A stretch of DNA of 64,000 nucleotides from Biomphalaria glabrata (GCF_947242115.1 NC_074725.1:25252398-25316397), one strand, 5' to 3'. Shown: positions 1 through 11,369, counted from the first letter of the stretch. The notes: generated by a model from the sequence alone, not told the origin. Translations and numbers: made by a program.

Positions 1-1638
1 TTATGGGGTTGTACTTTTTTTTTACACCAGTTGAGATAGCTTTAGGAGCACAGCATTGTTCAAAGTTACTTTTTAACATCCTAAGCGAAAGAGATCAAAC
101 ATGATATGCTGAGACAACCTGGATACTACAGCCTGTGTGGGTGAAACTAGACAACCGTGATACTACAACCGGTGTGGGTGAAAATCTAGTACTACAAGTC
201 ATCGTTTGAAGACAGCTGATATATCGTCAGTCGAAGTAGCTGACATATTCAAGAATCATCTACATCGAGTGCTCGTCATAATTCTAATGACACACTCATA
301 TTGTCGCTGTCTAACAGCACAGTTAATAAGAGAGCGCTCTCACTCTTAGACCTCTCTTGTCGTCACTACTTATGGTCATTTTTAGTTATTTATATTTGTT
401 TCAGCAACTGTACGAAACAGTGGATTACCTATCAAGCACATGAATTATTTATTGGATTACTTGTCAACTATATGAATTGTTTAATGGATTACCTGTCAAA
501 CATCTGAAGTATTTAGTGGATTACTTATGAACTGTGGATTTAACAAGTGGATTACTTATGAACTGTACCATTGTGCTGTGGATTTAACAAGTGGATTACT
601 TATGAACTGTACCATTGTGCTGCGGATTTAGCAAGTGGATTATTTATGAACTGTACTGTGGACATAATTTATGTGGAGCATCACCGGAACTTTATGTACA
701 AGTCAAGCATCAAGTGAATATTTAAGGGAAGTAACTTTAATTACCCTTAGTATTATCAGTATTGATTAGTTCTCTTGAACTACACCACAATTTTTTTTTG
801 TTTACATTTGTATTTATATATACATTTGACTTTAGGGACTAAATTTAATTATCTATTGAGTCTGAACATTTATTTTTTTTTTCAAGTAAGCATCCAGGTA
901 TTGGTAGGGACTCTTTAGATAAAGTAAATACTTGATCGTATAGCTGTATTAGTCAAGTTTGTATTTCGTTAAGTATCTATCATATTGTTAAACTCTTGTA
1001 TTGTCTTGTTTACATTTGTTGAATTTCTTTTTGCGTCATTGTTATTACTCATTGTAATTCTTTTGTCTACTATTTCTACTATCTTGTAATGTCTCTTTAA
1101 AGCAGACTGTTTAGTATCTATAGTGTATTTATGTTTGTCTAATTAATTACTTATTAATATAGATATTTATTTTACTTCTTATTTCAACCTATTTTTTATT
1201 ATCAACACTACACTACACACTTGATACACTATGGGATATATTTTGATTTGAGATTGTGACAAGATTGATTGTATATAATATATACTTTGAGCACATTGTA
1301 CTATTTTGATACTATTGATACATTGATCACTATTTATCAGACTAATAAGGCTCACATAATTGTGAATTATTTGTTGCAATAAACTTTTACATTGCAAGTG
1401 GAGATACTAGAAATACATAATCACATAATTGATCAGTAAAGCATTACATTACGAACTAGACAAAGTACCAAGAATAACTTAAGATACCTCATAACCTCAA
1501 TTGTTTCGCACAAAATATATATCTACTATTACCTGCAATTACTATTTGAGCTATAATAATTATTTATCGTACAATATTCATTTACAACTACCTAGTGTAC
1601 ACATATCTATTAATTAACTATATTACTAATTTGAATCT
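1..1638 (+). other. AT-rich leader upstream of the gag-protease frame
   Basis: No convincing coding sequence. Near the start a short phrase (GATACTACA...GTGTGGGTGAAA) occurs twice (about 120-190), and a 44-bp tandem repeat lies at 516-662. The rest is low-complexity AT-rich DNA running up to the gag start. It is probably the 5' untranslated leader of the LTR element, but no LTR or primer-binding site could be identified. Confidence 0.45.
516..662 (+). repeat. 44-bp tandem repeat, about 3.5 units
   Basis: Units beginning GTGGATTACTTATGAACTG start at 516, 547, 591 and 635. The last two spacings are exactly 44 bp. The first unit is shorter (31 bp) and the last is partial. Degenerate GGATTACxTxTxAA phrases continue to the left to about 420, so the array probably grew from a shorter motif. 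Confidence 0.8.
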
Positions 1639-4059
1639 TTGAAAATGGCTGAGTATGAGAAACTAATAGAGATAGTGGATAAACTAAAGTTAAAAGAAGA
1701 TGATAGAGCTGCATTCATTAAAATGGAAATAGATAGAATTAGAGTAGAAAAAGACAAGCAACGGGAAGAAAGGCTACATGAAAGAAGACTGAGAGAGAAA
1801 GAACAAGAAAACTTAGAGAAAGAAAAAGAACGCCAGCATGAAATAAAATTAAAAGAACATGAAGAAAAAATGGCCAAGCTAGCAAAAGAAAATAAAGACA
1901 ATTCAGCAAGTCAAACTTCATCTCATCATCAGTATCATAGCAAATTTAGGAACTTTGACCCAAAAGAAGACACATTGGAAAATTTCATTATTCAATTTGA
2001 ATACATCTGTCAAACAGCAAATATGAATAGTGCACAAATGGCTCAACAACTTCTAGCTAACCTAAGAGGTGAACCACTAAACATCATCGACACACTAACT
2101 ATGGAGCAAAGAAAAGACTACAACACAGTAAAGCAAAGACTTATTGAACATTTTGGCAAAACGGAGGAGCACTATCGAAAACTTTTTAGGGAAATAAAAC
2201 TAGCCAAGAATGCAGATTTAAAAAGAACAATACATGACATGCGCCAGAACATGACAAAGTGGCTACAACTCGCAAACTGCAACTTAGATGACCCCAAACA
2301 GATCTTAGATTTCTTTCTCATTGAGAATGTGCTAATTAATGTTACAGATGCAGCATTCTCATTCCTGAAGGAGAGAAAAATAAAAAATGAAGCTGAATTG
2401 ATATCAAACTTAACAACATACAAAGACTCACACCCAAACATCACCATTGACAAAAGGGAATTGTACAATGTAGCTGCAACAGTGACAGAAAACCATCCAA
2501 GAACTACAAATAAATTTAAATATGCCAGGAGCATACAATGTTTTTTCTGTGGCATATTGGGTCACACCAAAGCAGAGTGCAGAAAGAGAATGGCATCAGA
2601 AAAACAGCAATATGTAAATAGAAACCATAGATATGGAAGAGATAACAGAACTTTCCAGAGCTTCAGTCCTAACTACAATAGATCCTATCAACAACAATAT
2701 AACAGAAGAACATGGCAAAGCTACAGTCCAACTAACAGTAGATCACATCAAACAAACAGAAGATGGCAAAACAACAGAATGTCTAGAAGAGATCAATTTC
2801 AAGATAGACAACATACTTACCACAATAACAATCATACCAGACAAAACATAGCAGCTGTAGCAACTGAAAGACCAATAGAATATGAAACAGTAGCATATAT
2901 ACAGACAAAGGTAGCCAAATTAAAAGTGTATCCTGCATATGTGGATGGCATTAAGGTATATGCATTACGTGACAGCGGCTGCACCTCAATCATTGTAAAG
3001 AAATCACTAGTAAAACCTGAACAGATCCTAAAAGACAAGGTCACACTGACTTATGCAAATAAAGACTTATGGGAAGTATGTGAAACAGCATTAGTTTTCA
3101 TTGAATCACCATGGTTCACTGGTCAATACAAAGCCATAGTAATGAACAACCCAGCTGAAGAACTAATTATAGGGAACATAGAGAATATAGTTGAACTATC
3201 AGAAGAAGCCTTAGTAAAATGGGCTAATAGTGTGAATCAAGAAAACATTGAGTTAGCATCAACTACTAATTCACATGATTACAACAATGTCAGTATACAT
3301 GAAGCAACTAAACATAATCAGTCAATTGCAGATACAAATAAAGTAGATGTAGAATGTCAAACAGATTCTAGCACAACACTAAAAGTAACTAGTGAGATAC
3401 AAACAGAGGAAGTATGCTCCTATACAAATGCTCATAGAGATGAATTCAGACCTCAATACAGAACTACTAATGAGAAAATGGCCTTAACATTTAAAAATAG
3501 TAAACAACTAGAACTCTATAGTGCATCAGTTAATGAACGTGATGTTAAGTGCATAATAGATGAAGAATCTACCACAACCTTTGTAGATAAATATTTAGTG
3601 AAGCAAGAGAATTATCTAAATGACATAGCTATTGTTACTATGCCCAATAGTAAAATCATACACTGTAAAACTGCTATGGTAGATATTACATCACCATGGA
3701 TAAATGGGAAATTTAAGGTTGTTGTTCTAGAAAACACTATCTGTTCAATAATTATTGGAGCATATCCAAATTTGGTCAAACCTTGGGAAAAGCCACAAAT
3801 TAGAACTAATCTATGTCTATACAAATTGCCTGGTAATTGTTCATTGGATGATATCTTATCTAGTGTTGAAAATGTATCTAGTAATTGTACCTATAGTAGT
3901 ATTGAAGAGCATCCAAAATATGGCTATTTTATGTGGTTAGATAATAAAGATTTTGAGGAATACAAGAAGATTTTGCATGAGATGTATGAAAACACTATTC
4001 AAGGTCAAAGAATTAAAGTCACCATTGTAAATTTCAAAGATTTAAGATTCACACCTTAA
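1639..4059 (+). CDS. Gag-protease polyprotein of an LTR retroelement, 806 codons
   Basis: Methionine-led open frame. Residues about 1-95 are a highly charged Glu/Lys/Arg coiled coil. Residues about 105-270 look like a capsid-type gag domain. A zinc knuckle of the form CX2CX4HX4C (CFFCGILGHTKAEC) lies near residue 300, followed by a Gln/Asn/Arg-rich stretch typical of nucleocapsid. Near residues 430-510 there is a retropepsin-like domain with the active-site signature LRDSGCTS and a later LIIGN motif. A second segment of the same layout, more diverged, lies near residues 610-700 (closing SIIIGAYP). The two share phrases such as SPWFTGQYK/SPWINGKFK, so the domain is tandemly duplicated. Gag would package element RNA into particles and protease would process it. 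No polymerase follows. A second Met two codons on (AT 1645) is an alternative start. Confidence 0.8.
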   Translation: MKMAEYEKLIEIVDKLKLKEDDRAAFIKMEIDRIRVEKDKQREERLHERRLREKEQENLEKEKERQHEIKLKEHEEKMAKLAKENKDNSASQTSSHHQYHSKFRNFDPKEDTLENFIIQFEYICQTANMNSAQMAQQLLANLRGEPLNIIDTLTMEQRKDYNTVKQRLIEHFGKTEEHYRKLFREIKLAKNADLKRTIHDMRQNMTKWLQLANCNLDDPKQILDFFLIENVLINVTDAAFSFLKERKIKNEAELISNLTTYKDSHPNITIDKRELYNVAATVTENHPRTTNKFKYARSIQCFFCGILGHTKAECRKRMASEKQQYVNRNHRYGRDNRTFQSFSPNYNRSYQQQYNRRTWQSYSPTNSRSHQTNRRWQNNRMSRRDQFQDRQHTYHNNNHTRQNIAAVATERPIEYETVAYIQTKVAKLKVYPAYVDGIKVYALRDSGCTSIIVKKSLVKPEQILKDKVTLTYANKDLWEVCETALVFIESPWFTGQYKAIVMNNPAEELIIGNIENIVELSEEALVKWANSVNQENIELASTTNSHDYNNVSIHEATKHNQSIADTNKVDVECQTDSSTTLKVTSEIQTEEVCSYTNAHRDEFRPQYRTTNEKMALTFKNSKQLELYSASVNERDVKCIIDEESTTTFVDKYLVKQENYLNDIAIVTMPNSKIIHCKTAMVDITSPWINGKFKVVVLENTICSIIIGAYPNLVKPWEKPQIRTNLCLYKLPGNCSLDDILSSVENVSSNCTYSSIEEHPKYGYFMWLDNKDFEEYKKILHEMYENTIQGQRIKVTIVNFKDLRFTP

Positions 4060-5782
4060 AGTAAAAAATTATTTTTACAACCAGCTATGATGTCATTTTG
4101 TAAACATTGAGCATTATTTTGTAAACATTGAGTACTATTTGTAAACATTGAACTAGAACTAAGACTTCATTTTTTTAAAAAACTCTATTTGTAAACAAAC
4201 TTTGGAATTTGATTACTTCATTGTAAACTACATTTTTTTCACATTCTTTTGTCAACAAGAATAACATTTTTGTACTCAACAATGTAAACAAACATTGAAT
4301 TTTTTTCCCAACTTATTCAGTACCTAGCTTAATTTTTTTTCCATACAATGTAAACATTATTTTTCCCATTGTATTGAGAACAACTGTGACAAATTTTTTT
4401 CCACAGCTATTGTAAACAAGATTGGAATTTTTTTACTATGTCATTTATCACAATTATATAACTTAGTCACATTTTTCAATACTATTGAAAAAAGGAGATT
4501 GATTCATAATGTAACTTATTTATTTAATGTCAATTAGTGTAATCAAATATTGACATACACTTGTATTTTTTTGAAAACATTTTTGTCAAACTATTCGTAT
4601 GGACTATAGTTTTTGTAACAATCATTGATGTAAACAAGAAGATTGTTATACAAACTTTTTGATATTTCAAGTACTGAAAGAGACACTTGATAGTATTTTT
4701 TAAATTGGACTTGCATTTTTTTTTCACAACAGATTAAAATAAATACTACTAAACCATTATGATGTTATGCTTGTATATATATGCTTGAACAAATTAATGT
4801 AAACTCAAAGATTGTATCACAACTGACACATTTTCTCAGTTGAATTTCTTTTGACAAAAGAGTTTTTTGAACTTTGTACACAATAATTATTTGATAAACA
4901 ATGTAACATTAAACTTTTGCCATTACTAGCTACAAATTATTTGAACTAGCATATAGAGAAATACTTAATTGAAACATAAGGTGCATGTAAAAGCACTATG
5001 AAGGATACTTATGATTTTGATTTCATGTTGATACTTTTGATCCAATATTTTGATACTTGAATTATACACATTTACTTGTGTAATATTAATGCACAACAAT
5101 TTTTTATGGAGATGTCAAACCTCATATTGAAGTAAACAGATACATTGAATTGGTAACAATGATCATTAAACAATATGATGTTGAATTTTGACACATATTT
5201 TGAATTTTTCTATACTTATCACTTACATATTGAGACTTACTTGTAACATTTTCTACATGATTTGTACATATTGTACTATTGGTGTTAAAAAAAAACAACA
5301 GACTTCTAACATTTCTATAGTGTCAAAGATTTTTTTATAAATAGATATTGTGAATAAAAACTTGTATTAATTTTTCACATTGTGACATAGGAGATTGTCA
5401 TTGAAATTTTCGTCACACTTTGCACATATTATTATGAAAAGACTTGTAAATATTGAACACATTTGAACATTGATGTATATATTAGAACCAGATGTAAAGA
5501 ATTATTTGGGATGTTAAGTATTTGACTCAGAGAATTATTTGAATTGCCTTACAAGAATATGATGAATTAGAGAATTTCGCCCTTGCATGAATTTTTTTTT
5601 GATTCAGCAAATATTTTGTGTAACACTGTCATATTATATATATTTTATTGCAAGTTTGTAGTTATATTTGAACTCAGCAATTGTACATTTCATAGACCCC
5701 AAGAATTCCAATTGATCCTACTTATGATAATTATGTCGTCAAGCTGAAAAAAATTTCTTCAAAATTTTTTTCAAAAGGGGGG
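4060..5782 (+). other. 3' non-coding region of the LTR element, rich in TGTAAACA
   Basis: No frame of note. Very AT-rich with long T runs. The motif TGTAAACA or close variants recurs many times between about 4098 and 4640, often followed by TTGA. It ends in the polypurine tract before the LTR. It occupies the place where pol would normally lie. Confidence 0.6.
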
Positions 5783-6186
5783 TGATAGGTAATGTCACCA
5801 CCTCAAAGTTGGTGCCATAGAGTAGAAACCCTAATTCTGTATTGTATATGTTAATTCCATATTGTGAATCTTATTCACAACCCATGTTGCACTAAGGTGA
5901 ACACTTTTGACCTTAGGTGAACCAGAGAGTTAAAGGCAGTCAGTCCACATAGAGATCTTGTAGCAAGCACTTGTATTGAGTCACTTAAGATATAAGCAGT
6001 AGAGTTAGATGTTTAAAGTAGTTGGTTATAGAATAAGTACTAAGTTGTGATATTCGTATATTACTGTTGGATTAATACTGACCATTCCTGGGTCGAATTG
6101 TATGGTGTATTCACTATGTGGTGTTATATTAAACTTATTGTATCTGCTACACCCAGCGTCATTTCATTATCCAGTGATTTGTAACA
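5783..6186 (+). repeat. 3' LTR of the gag-protease element (end approximate)
   Basis: Starts TGATAGGTAATGTCACC directly after an AAAAGGGGGG purine tract. The proposed end is at GATTTGTAACA, giving TG...CA termini. GTCACCACC occurs just inside the start and again just past the proposed end (about 6196). Since no second copy is in the window, the right border is inferred. Confidence 0.5.
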
Positions 6187-6384
6187 AGAACCCAATGTCA
6201 CCACCACGCCTACATTGATAACCACAGCCACATTCATAACATATAAAATAAAACGGTGACAACATGTAACTGTTTAATAAAAGAATGTAGACTGTACAGA
6301 GTTGATTATTTGAAATTGAGATTTATTCTTTCCTTGTCAAACACGCGGTTGCCTAAGTGATTTTTTAAAGATGATATGTAACCA
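6187..6384. other. Unassigned AT-rich spacer
   Basis: No gene seen. Contains AATAAA-like words (about 6245 and 6280) that could belong to the LTR element or its flank. Confidence 0.3.
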
Positions 6385-6800
6385 ATTACGCTGGAGGATC
6401 ACTTGAGACAATGTCACCCTGACAATAAAGAAAAAGATTTGAAAATCTTTCGAACACTCAAAGATAAAGTTCAGAATAGACCTACAAAATCTCTCTTCCT
6501 CATCATATAGAGAAGATGATGGTTTGTGAGAGTCTTACAATATCTCTTTACTTATACAAAAATACGGTAAACACTATAGGTAAAACATTGATTTTACCAG
6601 CCGTTGTAGTTTTAAAAACTGTTTTACACACACCTACTTCTGATATTATTAAACGAATTTCTTTAAGCAACAATACAGTTTAATGTCATATCTGTGGCAT
6701 AAGTTATGAAATTAAAAGCTTCTTATGTAATTCCTTGCAAACGACATATATACAATTTGGGGTCAGCATCGTCGCAGGCTCTGACAAGGTATAGCGCTGT
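6385..6800 (+). pseudogene. Degenerate hAT/ZBED-like transposase N-terminal fragment
   Basis: Translation from 6385 gives a BED-finger-like end (ITLEDHLRQCHPDNKEKDLK, then a short tail to a stop near 6510). Further pieces in other frames follow the same family order: SYNISLLIQKYGKH near 6530-6575, then LPAVVVLKTVLHTPTSDIIK and ISLSNNTV near 6598-6690, then EIKSFLCNSLQT near 6706-6745. These correspond to the 'ASY-IA-K-KP-H / LS-NTV / QL' segments of ZBED5/SCAND3-like hAT proteins. Several stops and frame changes make it a pseudogene. The catalytic DEST region and C-terminal dimerisation domain were not found. Confidence 0.6.
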
Positions 6801-7488
6801 GTGCTGCAAACTGCCTAAGGGTCGCCTGCTCCTTATTTTTAACCCACGAGACCTTTCCCATGTTTGGGTGTAGCTGCAAGGCAGTACAGTTTGAATTCTG
6901 TTTTCCTTCTGCTAGGTGGGCTGCAAGCCAATTCTAATGAGCCCTTCCTACCGAAAGCTTACTGGTTTAGGTACTCATTAGGTACTCACCTTCACCCCTG
7001 TTAGTGAAAACAGTTCTCCATACCCAATATTTGAGCCACACGTGAAAGATCAAGACATATACGAGAAACTGCTCTTTGCGAAAACTTTTACAATCATACA
7101 TAAGACTAATTAATTAATTGATTGATTAATATTTAATGTTTGAAGACTACTTCATAGAACAACAAATTCCTATATGAAAAATGTATCCGTAGCAATGGAT
7201 AATAGATGTGCAAAAAACAAAACAAAACATTTCCAGTGTGTTAGGTGATTCCAGTAATAAATATAAATTGTTATTTTAATTAGTTTAAATTTGAATTTTA
7301 TCAATAAAAAAATAGATCTCTATAACTTCATGTGTAGCTTTAAATTACTTTTGCACTCTTTAACTCATTACAGGTAGAAATTTGTTTTAAAAATTATTTG
7401 ATGAATTTGCAAAAGTTAAGTAGGGGTCTACCGAAAACCAGAAAACATGGCAAGGGGTCTACGAGACAAAAAAGTTTGGGAACCACTG
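6801..7488. other. Unassigned repeat-like DNA ending in a hAT-type terminus
   Basis: No coding sequence. The right edge read on the minus strand begins CAGTGGTTCCCAAACTTTTT (7488 downward), which resembles a hAT terminal inverted repeat. It abruptly replaces the C-terminal part of the neighbouring transposase, so a separate non-autonomous hAT-like element probably starts here and runs leftward. Its other end was not identified. Confidence 0.4.
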
Positions 7489-8478
7489 ATTTAGCAGCTG
7501 TTCAAATTTTCTCTTATTCAAAGCACGGGCAGTAATGAAGTTTACGGTTTTTGTTACACATTTCATAATGTCTTCAAGTTCCTTTAAGCCGTTTTTTGAA
7601 CATAGGGCTTGTTGGTGCACAATGCAGTGAAAAGTTATTAGTGGGTGTCCAACATGTCCTGTAAACAAAGTAACGAAACCTGTATCTTTTCCAGTCATAC
7701 TTGGAGCACCATCAGTTGTAATAGAAACAATTTTTTTGAGATCTACACCTGCATTTCTGAGTTCAGTCACAACAGTTTGACATATATCTGCACCTGTTGT
7801 TGTCGTTGGTAAAGTTGCTAATTTTATTAGTTCTTCGTGTATTTCATTTCCTTTGCTATATTTGGCAATGATGGCAAGTCTAGCGGACGATATCACATCA
7901 GTACTTTCATCAAGGCAAATAGAATAGGCTTGACATGCATTAATATCCTTCTTTACTTGTTCTAGAATTTAAACGTGCAATTTCATAACTCTCGCTTTAA
8001 CCGTGTTTCGGCTTATTGGCAAATACTTTATTCTCTGAATGACTTTATCCTTGTTTTGAAAGTCTTCAAACAAATAAGACGCACATTCTAACATTGCTTC
8101 CTTGATATAATCACCGTCACTTAAAGGTTTTCCATGCTTTGCTATAATTTTTGAAACTTCAAAACTTGCAGCCACTAAGTTAGAAGAACTTTTAACAAAG
8201 TTTACAAAAGAACTGGATTGTGAAATCGCTTTTTTTAACTCACGCGATAGATGTTCTTTTTGCTCATCCTCGCTTTTGCCTAAAAGCCAGCTGTGATTGG
8301 ACTCATAATGACGTTTTACTGATGATGTCCGACAAACAACACTTTCCAAACACATGGCACATAAGGCCTTGTTTTCTCTGTGAATCATTCCATATCTTTC
8401 AGTCCACCACTCTTCAAAAGGTCTGCCACTTCCTTCTTCTTCATTAAGTTTTCTTTTTTTTCTTTTTGAGAATGACAT
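7489..8478 (-). pseudogene. hAT-superfamily transposase (BED finger), truncated and frameshifted
   Basis: The start is taken at MSFSKRKKRK (8478); an upstream Met at 8544 is also in frame. A BED zinc finger follows (C-A-M-C ... H-Y-E-S-N-H, about residues 38-62), then a helical region (SFEVSKIIAKHGKPLS) as in GTF2IRD2/ZBED-type proteins. The frame is lost near 7970. The sequence continues with ACQAYSICLDESTD, the conserved catalytic DEST segment, then ISSARLAIIAKY, TDGAPSMTGKDTGF and FHCIVHQQALC. At 7489 it runs into foreign repeat sequence, so the C-terminal dimerisation domain is missing. One frameshift plus truncation make it inactive. Confidence 0.8.
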
Positions 8479-8868
8479 GTTATGGTAATTATTCTGATAA
8501 AAATTTATTGATGGTAACGCTAGCAATCGATGTAAGACCGACACATTTTCAATATCAACAAAATGGCGGAAGCTAAGGAGATCTCGTTCAAATACGAGAT
8601 TTGTCTTGAAAAAAATTTATTATGCCCTATGCTTCCCAAATGAAACACAGTCATATGAAAATAATTATATGGGATATGATCCACTAGCGCTTCTTCCATA
8701 TTATTTACAGTTCTCGGAAATAATTGAACGTTATTAATTATGGTAATTTGAGATATCCGTGTTTTTTCAAAAAAAACACATTTCTTAATATCATCGTCGT
8801 CGCGTGACACACAAAATCGTTTCGCGTGCCACCTTGGGCACGCGTTCCATAGGTTCGCCAGCCCTGGT
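7489..8868 (-). mobile_element. hAT transposon, one terminus present, 3' part lost
   Basis: On the minus strand the element begins near 8868 with CAGGGCTGGCGAACC, a hAT-type terminal repeat. About 390 bp later it enters a BED-finger transposase frame. The matching right terminus is missing: at 7488 the sequence switches to another hAT-like end. No 8-bp target duplication could be assigned. Confidence 0.65.
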
Positions 8869-9069
8869 ATAAAGTGTAGTATCTTAACAAGTAGTGCTTC
8901 CACGGAAGTACAGTTGTAAAGATTTGCTATTATTGTAACTAGAATAGGTTCATGTCCTACCATGTACGATTTATTCTAGGCTTGCCATTCTTTACTCTAT
9001 AAAGGGTGTCACACATTCTATAGTATGTTAGTCGTGACGATTTGTTTATTTTTGCACATAGCTATAGTT
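8869..9069. other. Spacer between hAT terminus and LINE tail
   Basis: AT-rich, nothing recognised. Confidence 0.3.
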
Positions 9070-9395
9070 AGTATGAATGCCACAAGGTCGACAAGACATT
9101 CTGTATGGTGATTTAACAGAAGGCAGGAGATTCTCTGGTCGTCCACTTCTAAGGTATACTAATGTATGCAAACGCGACAAAAAGCTCTTCAAAATCGGCA
9201 CTAACAGCTGGGGAAAAAGTGGCACTGGAAAGATCCACATGAAGAGCGAACATTAAAGGTAGTCCTGGATTGCAGATGCCATACACAATAGTTGTAGAAA
9301 GAAGGGTGAAAGTACAAAGGATTGGCCTCTTTAGTCACAAGAAGTTGCGAAGGAAAAAAATCGCCTCGATACGTAAAATGCCACAATTATTTTTT
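9070..9395 (+). pseudogene. 3' tail of an RTE-like LINE (C-terminal fragment)
   Basis: Plus-strand translation gives RMPQGRQDILYGDLTEGRR, then GRPLLRYTNVCKRDKKLF, then in another frame WGKVALERSTWR and VVERRVKVQR. This is the usual 'R-P-LLYGEL-GKR--GRP-LR-KD-CKRDL' C-terminus of endonuclease/reverse-transcriptase LINEs. Several frame changes. Related tails lie at 24827, 25930, 28005 (minus), 44383 (minus) and 62041. Confidence 0.7.
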
Positions 9396-9581
9396 TTATA
9401 ATCTTTATTAAGGTCTAGAATATTATTATTATTTTTTTTTTTTGCTAGTTATCTTTCGATGTGATAAATGTTATATTTTCTTTTAACAAAAGTAAAGAGT
9501 AAGCGCTCGATAAAACTGCAGGTTAAACACGTCCACCAGTTTACAATAGAAGAGATACAAGAAAGTTCTTCACATGACATC
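9396..9581. other. AT-rich spacer
   Basis: Poly-T/AT runs; no gene seen. Confidence 0.3.
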
Positions 9582-9824
9582 ATTATTATTATAGCTTTTA
9601 TATAGCACTACTTTCATGCTTAAAGCATGCTCAGAGCACTTTGGTCCAATCTCATTTGTGGACCATTTGGAAAGGGGGGGGGGGGGTATCTAGGAGTTGG
9701 TTTTCCATGCTGCCTTTAGGCGCTCAGTAAACACAACTCTGCCCGAGTCGGGTGTCGAACCTCGAGCCCCCTTCTAGGTAGCCAAGACAAGCCAAGTTCA
9801 AGCGCACTTAGCCTCTCGACCACA
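9582..9824 (-). repeat. tRNA-derived SINE, copy 1
   Basis: Read on the minus strand from 9824 it begins TGTGGTCGAGAGGCTAAGTG, an A-box-like tRNA start. It then carries a B-box-like GAGGTTCGACACC, and ends with GCTATATAAAAGCTATAATAAT. A poly-C/poly-G run interrupts the body. It shares the whole layout with 16523-16735, including GCTGCCTTTAGG (plus) and the tail. RNA polymerase III promoter boxes are inferred from these motifs. Confidence 0.75.
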
Positions 9825-11078
9825 TTCGAGTCTAAACGTTGATTTGGACCAACGGAGCACTGGCAGCAGCAAGAACCCAAAAAATACGAGCTGCAGCATC
9901 ATGAATTAACTGCATTTGTTGGGTATTTTGGTGATGAAACTGCAGATATCTCAGGCACTGAGCAGATGTCTTTGAGTGTTTGGTTTGTTGTTTGCGATTG
10001 TATTCGACTTCATTGGTTTATTTCCTTGTATTTCAGAGAGACGCGCAGCATGTGTCTAACGCCATTGTATAGTCTAGACATGGACAAACTACTCTGCCAA
10101 GGCTGCCCCGTGATGACTAGCATTCTTTTTTTCCGTAACTGTCCCTAGCAATAGCGTTAGTGCTAAATTTACCTCTTTTGTATGTCTACTGAAAAATACG
10201 AATCCATTCAAGCTTTAAGTCTCAAATTAGAGATCTTGGCCTTTTTGGCGGATCTAAAAATAACGACTGCAAGTGAAACCAGACAAACTGCATACGTGTA
10301 GTAAATGTCTCCTCCTCTTGTGTTTCTGATTAGTCTTTTCATTGTCGTCAATTATTCCTCTGTTCTTGAACCAGTTTCCATGGTGTTTCAGTCTTTCCAA
10401 CTTAACATAGTGGCCACTCAACAGAACATCAGCAGTTACATTAATGGCATAATCAAAAACCAAATTGACCATCCTGAGGAACACGTCAGAGGTGTCATCT
10501 TGAGGAAGGAGAGACTGCTGGCAGAAAAAAAATTGATACCAGATATTGAGTTGCGGCTGACGAGAATTCGCAGTCGACAGACACTAAGAATAAACACATG
10601 TTTGGATTACAGAACACGGCTTTACATTACATATCTTAATTCTTACGTTTTTTCATTATGTCTCGCTTTTCGAGCAATAATAATGGTAAGTTCAACTTGT
10701 TTTTTTTGTCTTCAACCTAAAACGATGCGAAAGCTGCAATGCAAAGAAGAATATCAGAACTGCGCGATAAGCGTTCATCGCCAGCTTGTCCATCGCGACG
10801 AAAAGCAATTCATTAGTAAAGTTATTGAGTTTCTTCAACCACAGTCAACATTTGCAGTTTTGTTTGATCGAACGTAAGCAAGCACTGGCCTCACGGATAA
10901 AGTTAACAATGTTGTACAGTAAATACTTTGTTCATGTGTTTAGTTTCTTATTTTTTTTATTACATGAAAAAAGGTTATTGTGCATTTAATATCGATTAGG
11001 TATGAGGGCCCGAATATAACAAGAAAGTACGATTTTGAGCTTTCACCCCCCTGCAAAAAATCCTGCGGGCGCCCATGA
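9825..11078. other. Unassigned region, 1.25 kb
   Basis: An open frame of 190 codons (10305-10877, plus) crosses it but has no recognisable motif and looks like chance or transposon-derived sequence. The right edge, CCTGCGGGCGCCCATGAG near 11058, looks like another element border. No confident gene. Confidence 0.3.
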
Positions 11079-11160
11079 GTGTCTACTATATATTTGAAGT
11101 GTCTACTATATATTTGAAGTGTCTACTCTATATGTGAAGTGTATATATATGAAGTCTATA
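11079..11160. repeat. Short tandem repeat, unit about 22 bp
   Basis: GTGTCTACTATATATTTGAA recurs about three times, then decays (GTGTCTACTCTATATGTGAA, GTGTATATATATGAA). Confidence 0.75.
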
Positions 11161-11369
11161 TTTTCAAGGCACAGTGTCAGTTTTTCACTAAAAAAATTGC
11201 TTTTTTTTTTTAATGAACAGTTTAAATGTGAAAATACTGATCAAGTAATGTGCACTAGCGGAGTTGGGGGGGGGCGATTTTTTTCCAAACCCTAACCCTC
11301 ACGCCCAGTAAACCCTAACCCTATGCATAAACGTGAGTACAGCATATATATATATATATATATATATAT

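Larger units (their letters stand above)
1..6186 (+). mobile_element. LTR retroelement (Gypsy-like), gag-protease only, 5' end outside the window
   Basis: A long gag-protease frame (1639-4059) is followed by 1.7 kb of AT-rich non-coding DNA. A purine tract (about 5774-5782, AAAAGGGGGG) then runs directly into TGATAGG, the usual polypurine tract/3' LTR junction. No copy of that LTR lies left of the gag frame within the window, so the 5' LTR is outside or lost. No reverse transcriptase, RNase H or integrase was found. The coding part looks whole; the element is non-autonomous in its present form. Gypsy-like is inferred from the gag/zinc-knuckle/retropepsin order. The right border is approximate. 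Confidence 0.7.

Noticed and set aside
1626-1921. Minus-strand Ser/Phe/Leu-rich frames
   Set aside because: Antisense of the Gag coiled coil.
10305-10877. 190-codon plus-strand frame
   Set aside because: No motif, poor protein-like composition, no splice context; left as unassigned sequence.
11289-11325. CCCTAACCC words resembling telomere repeats
   Set aside because: Only a few scattered copies, no array; sits at the edge of a dispersed repeat.
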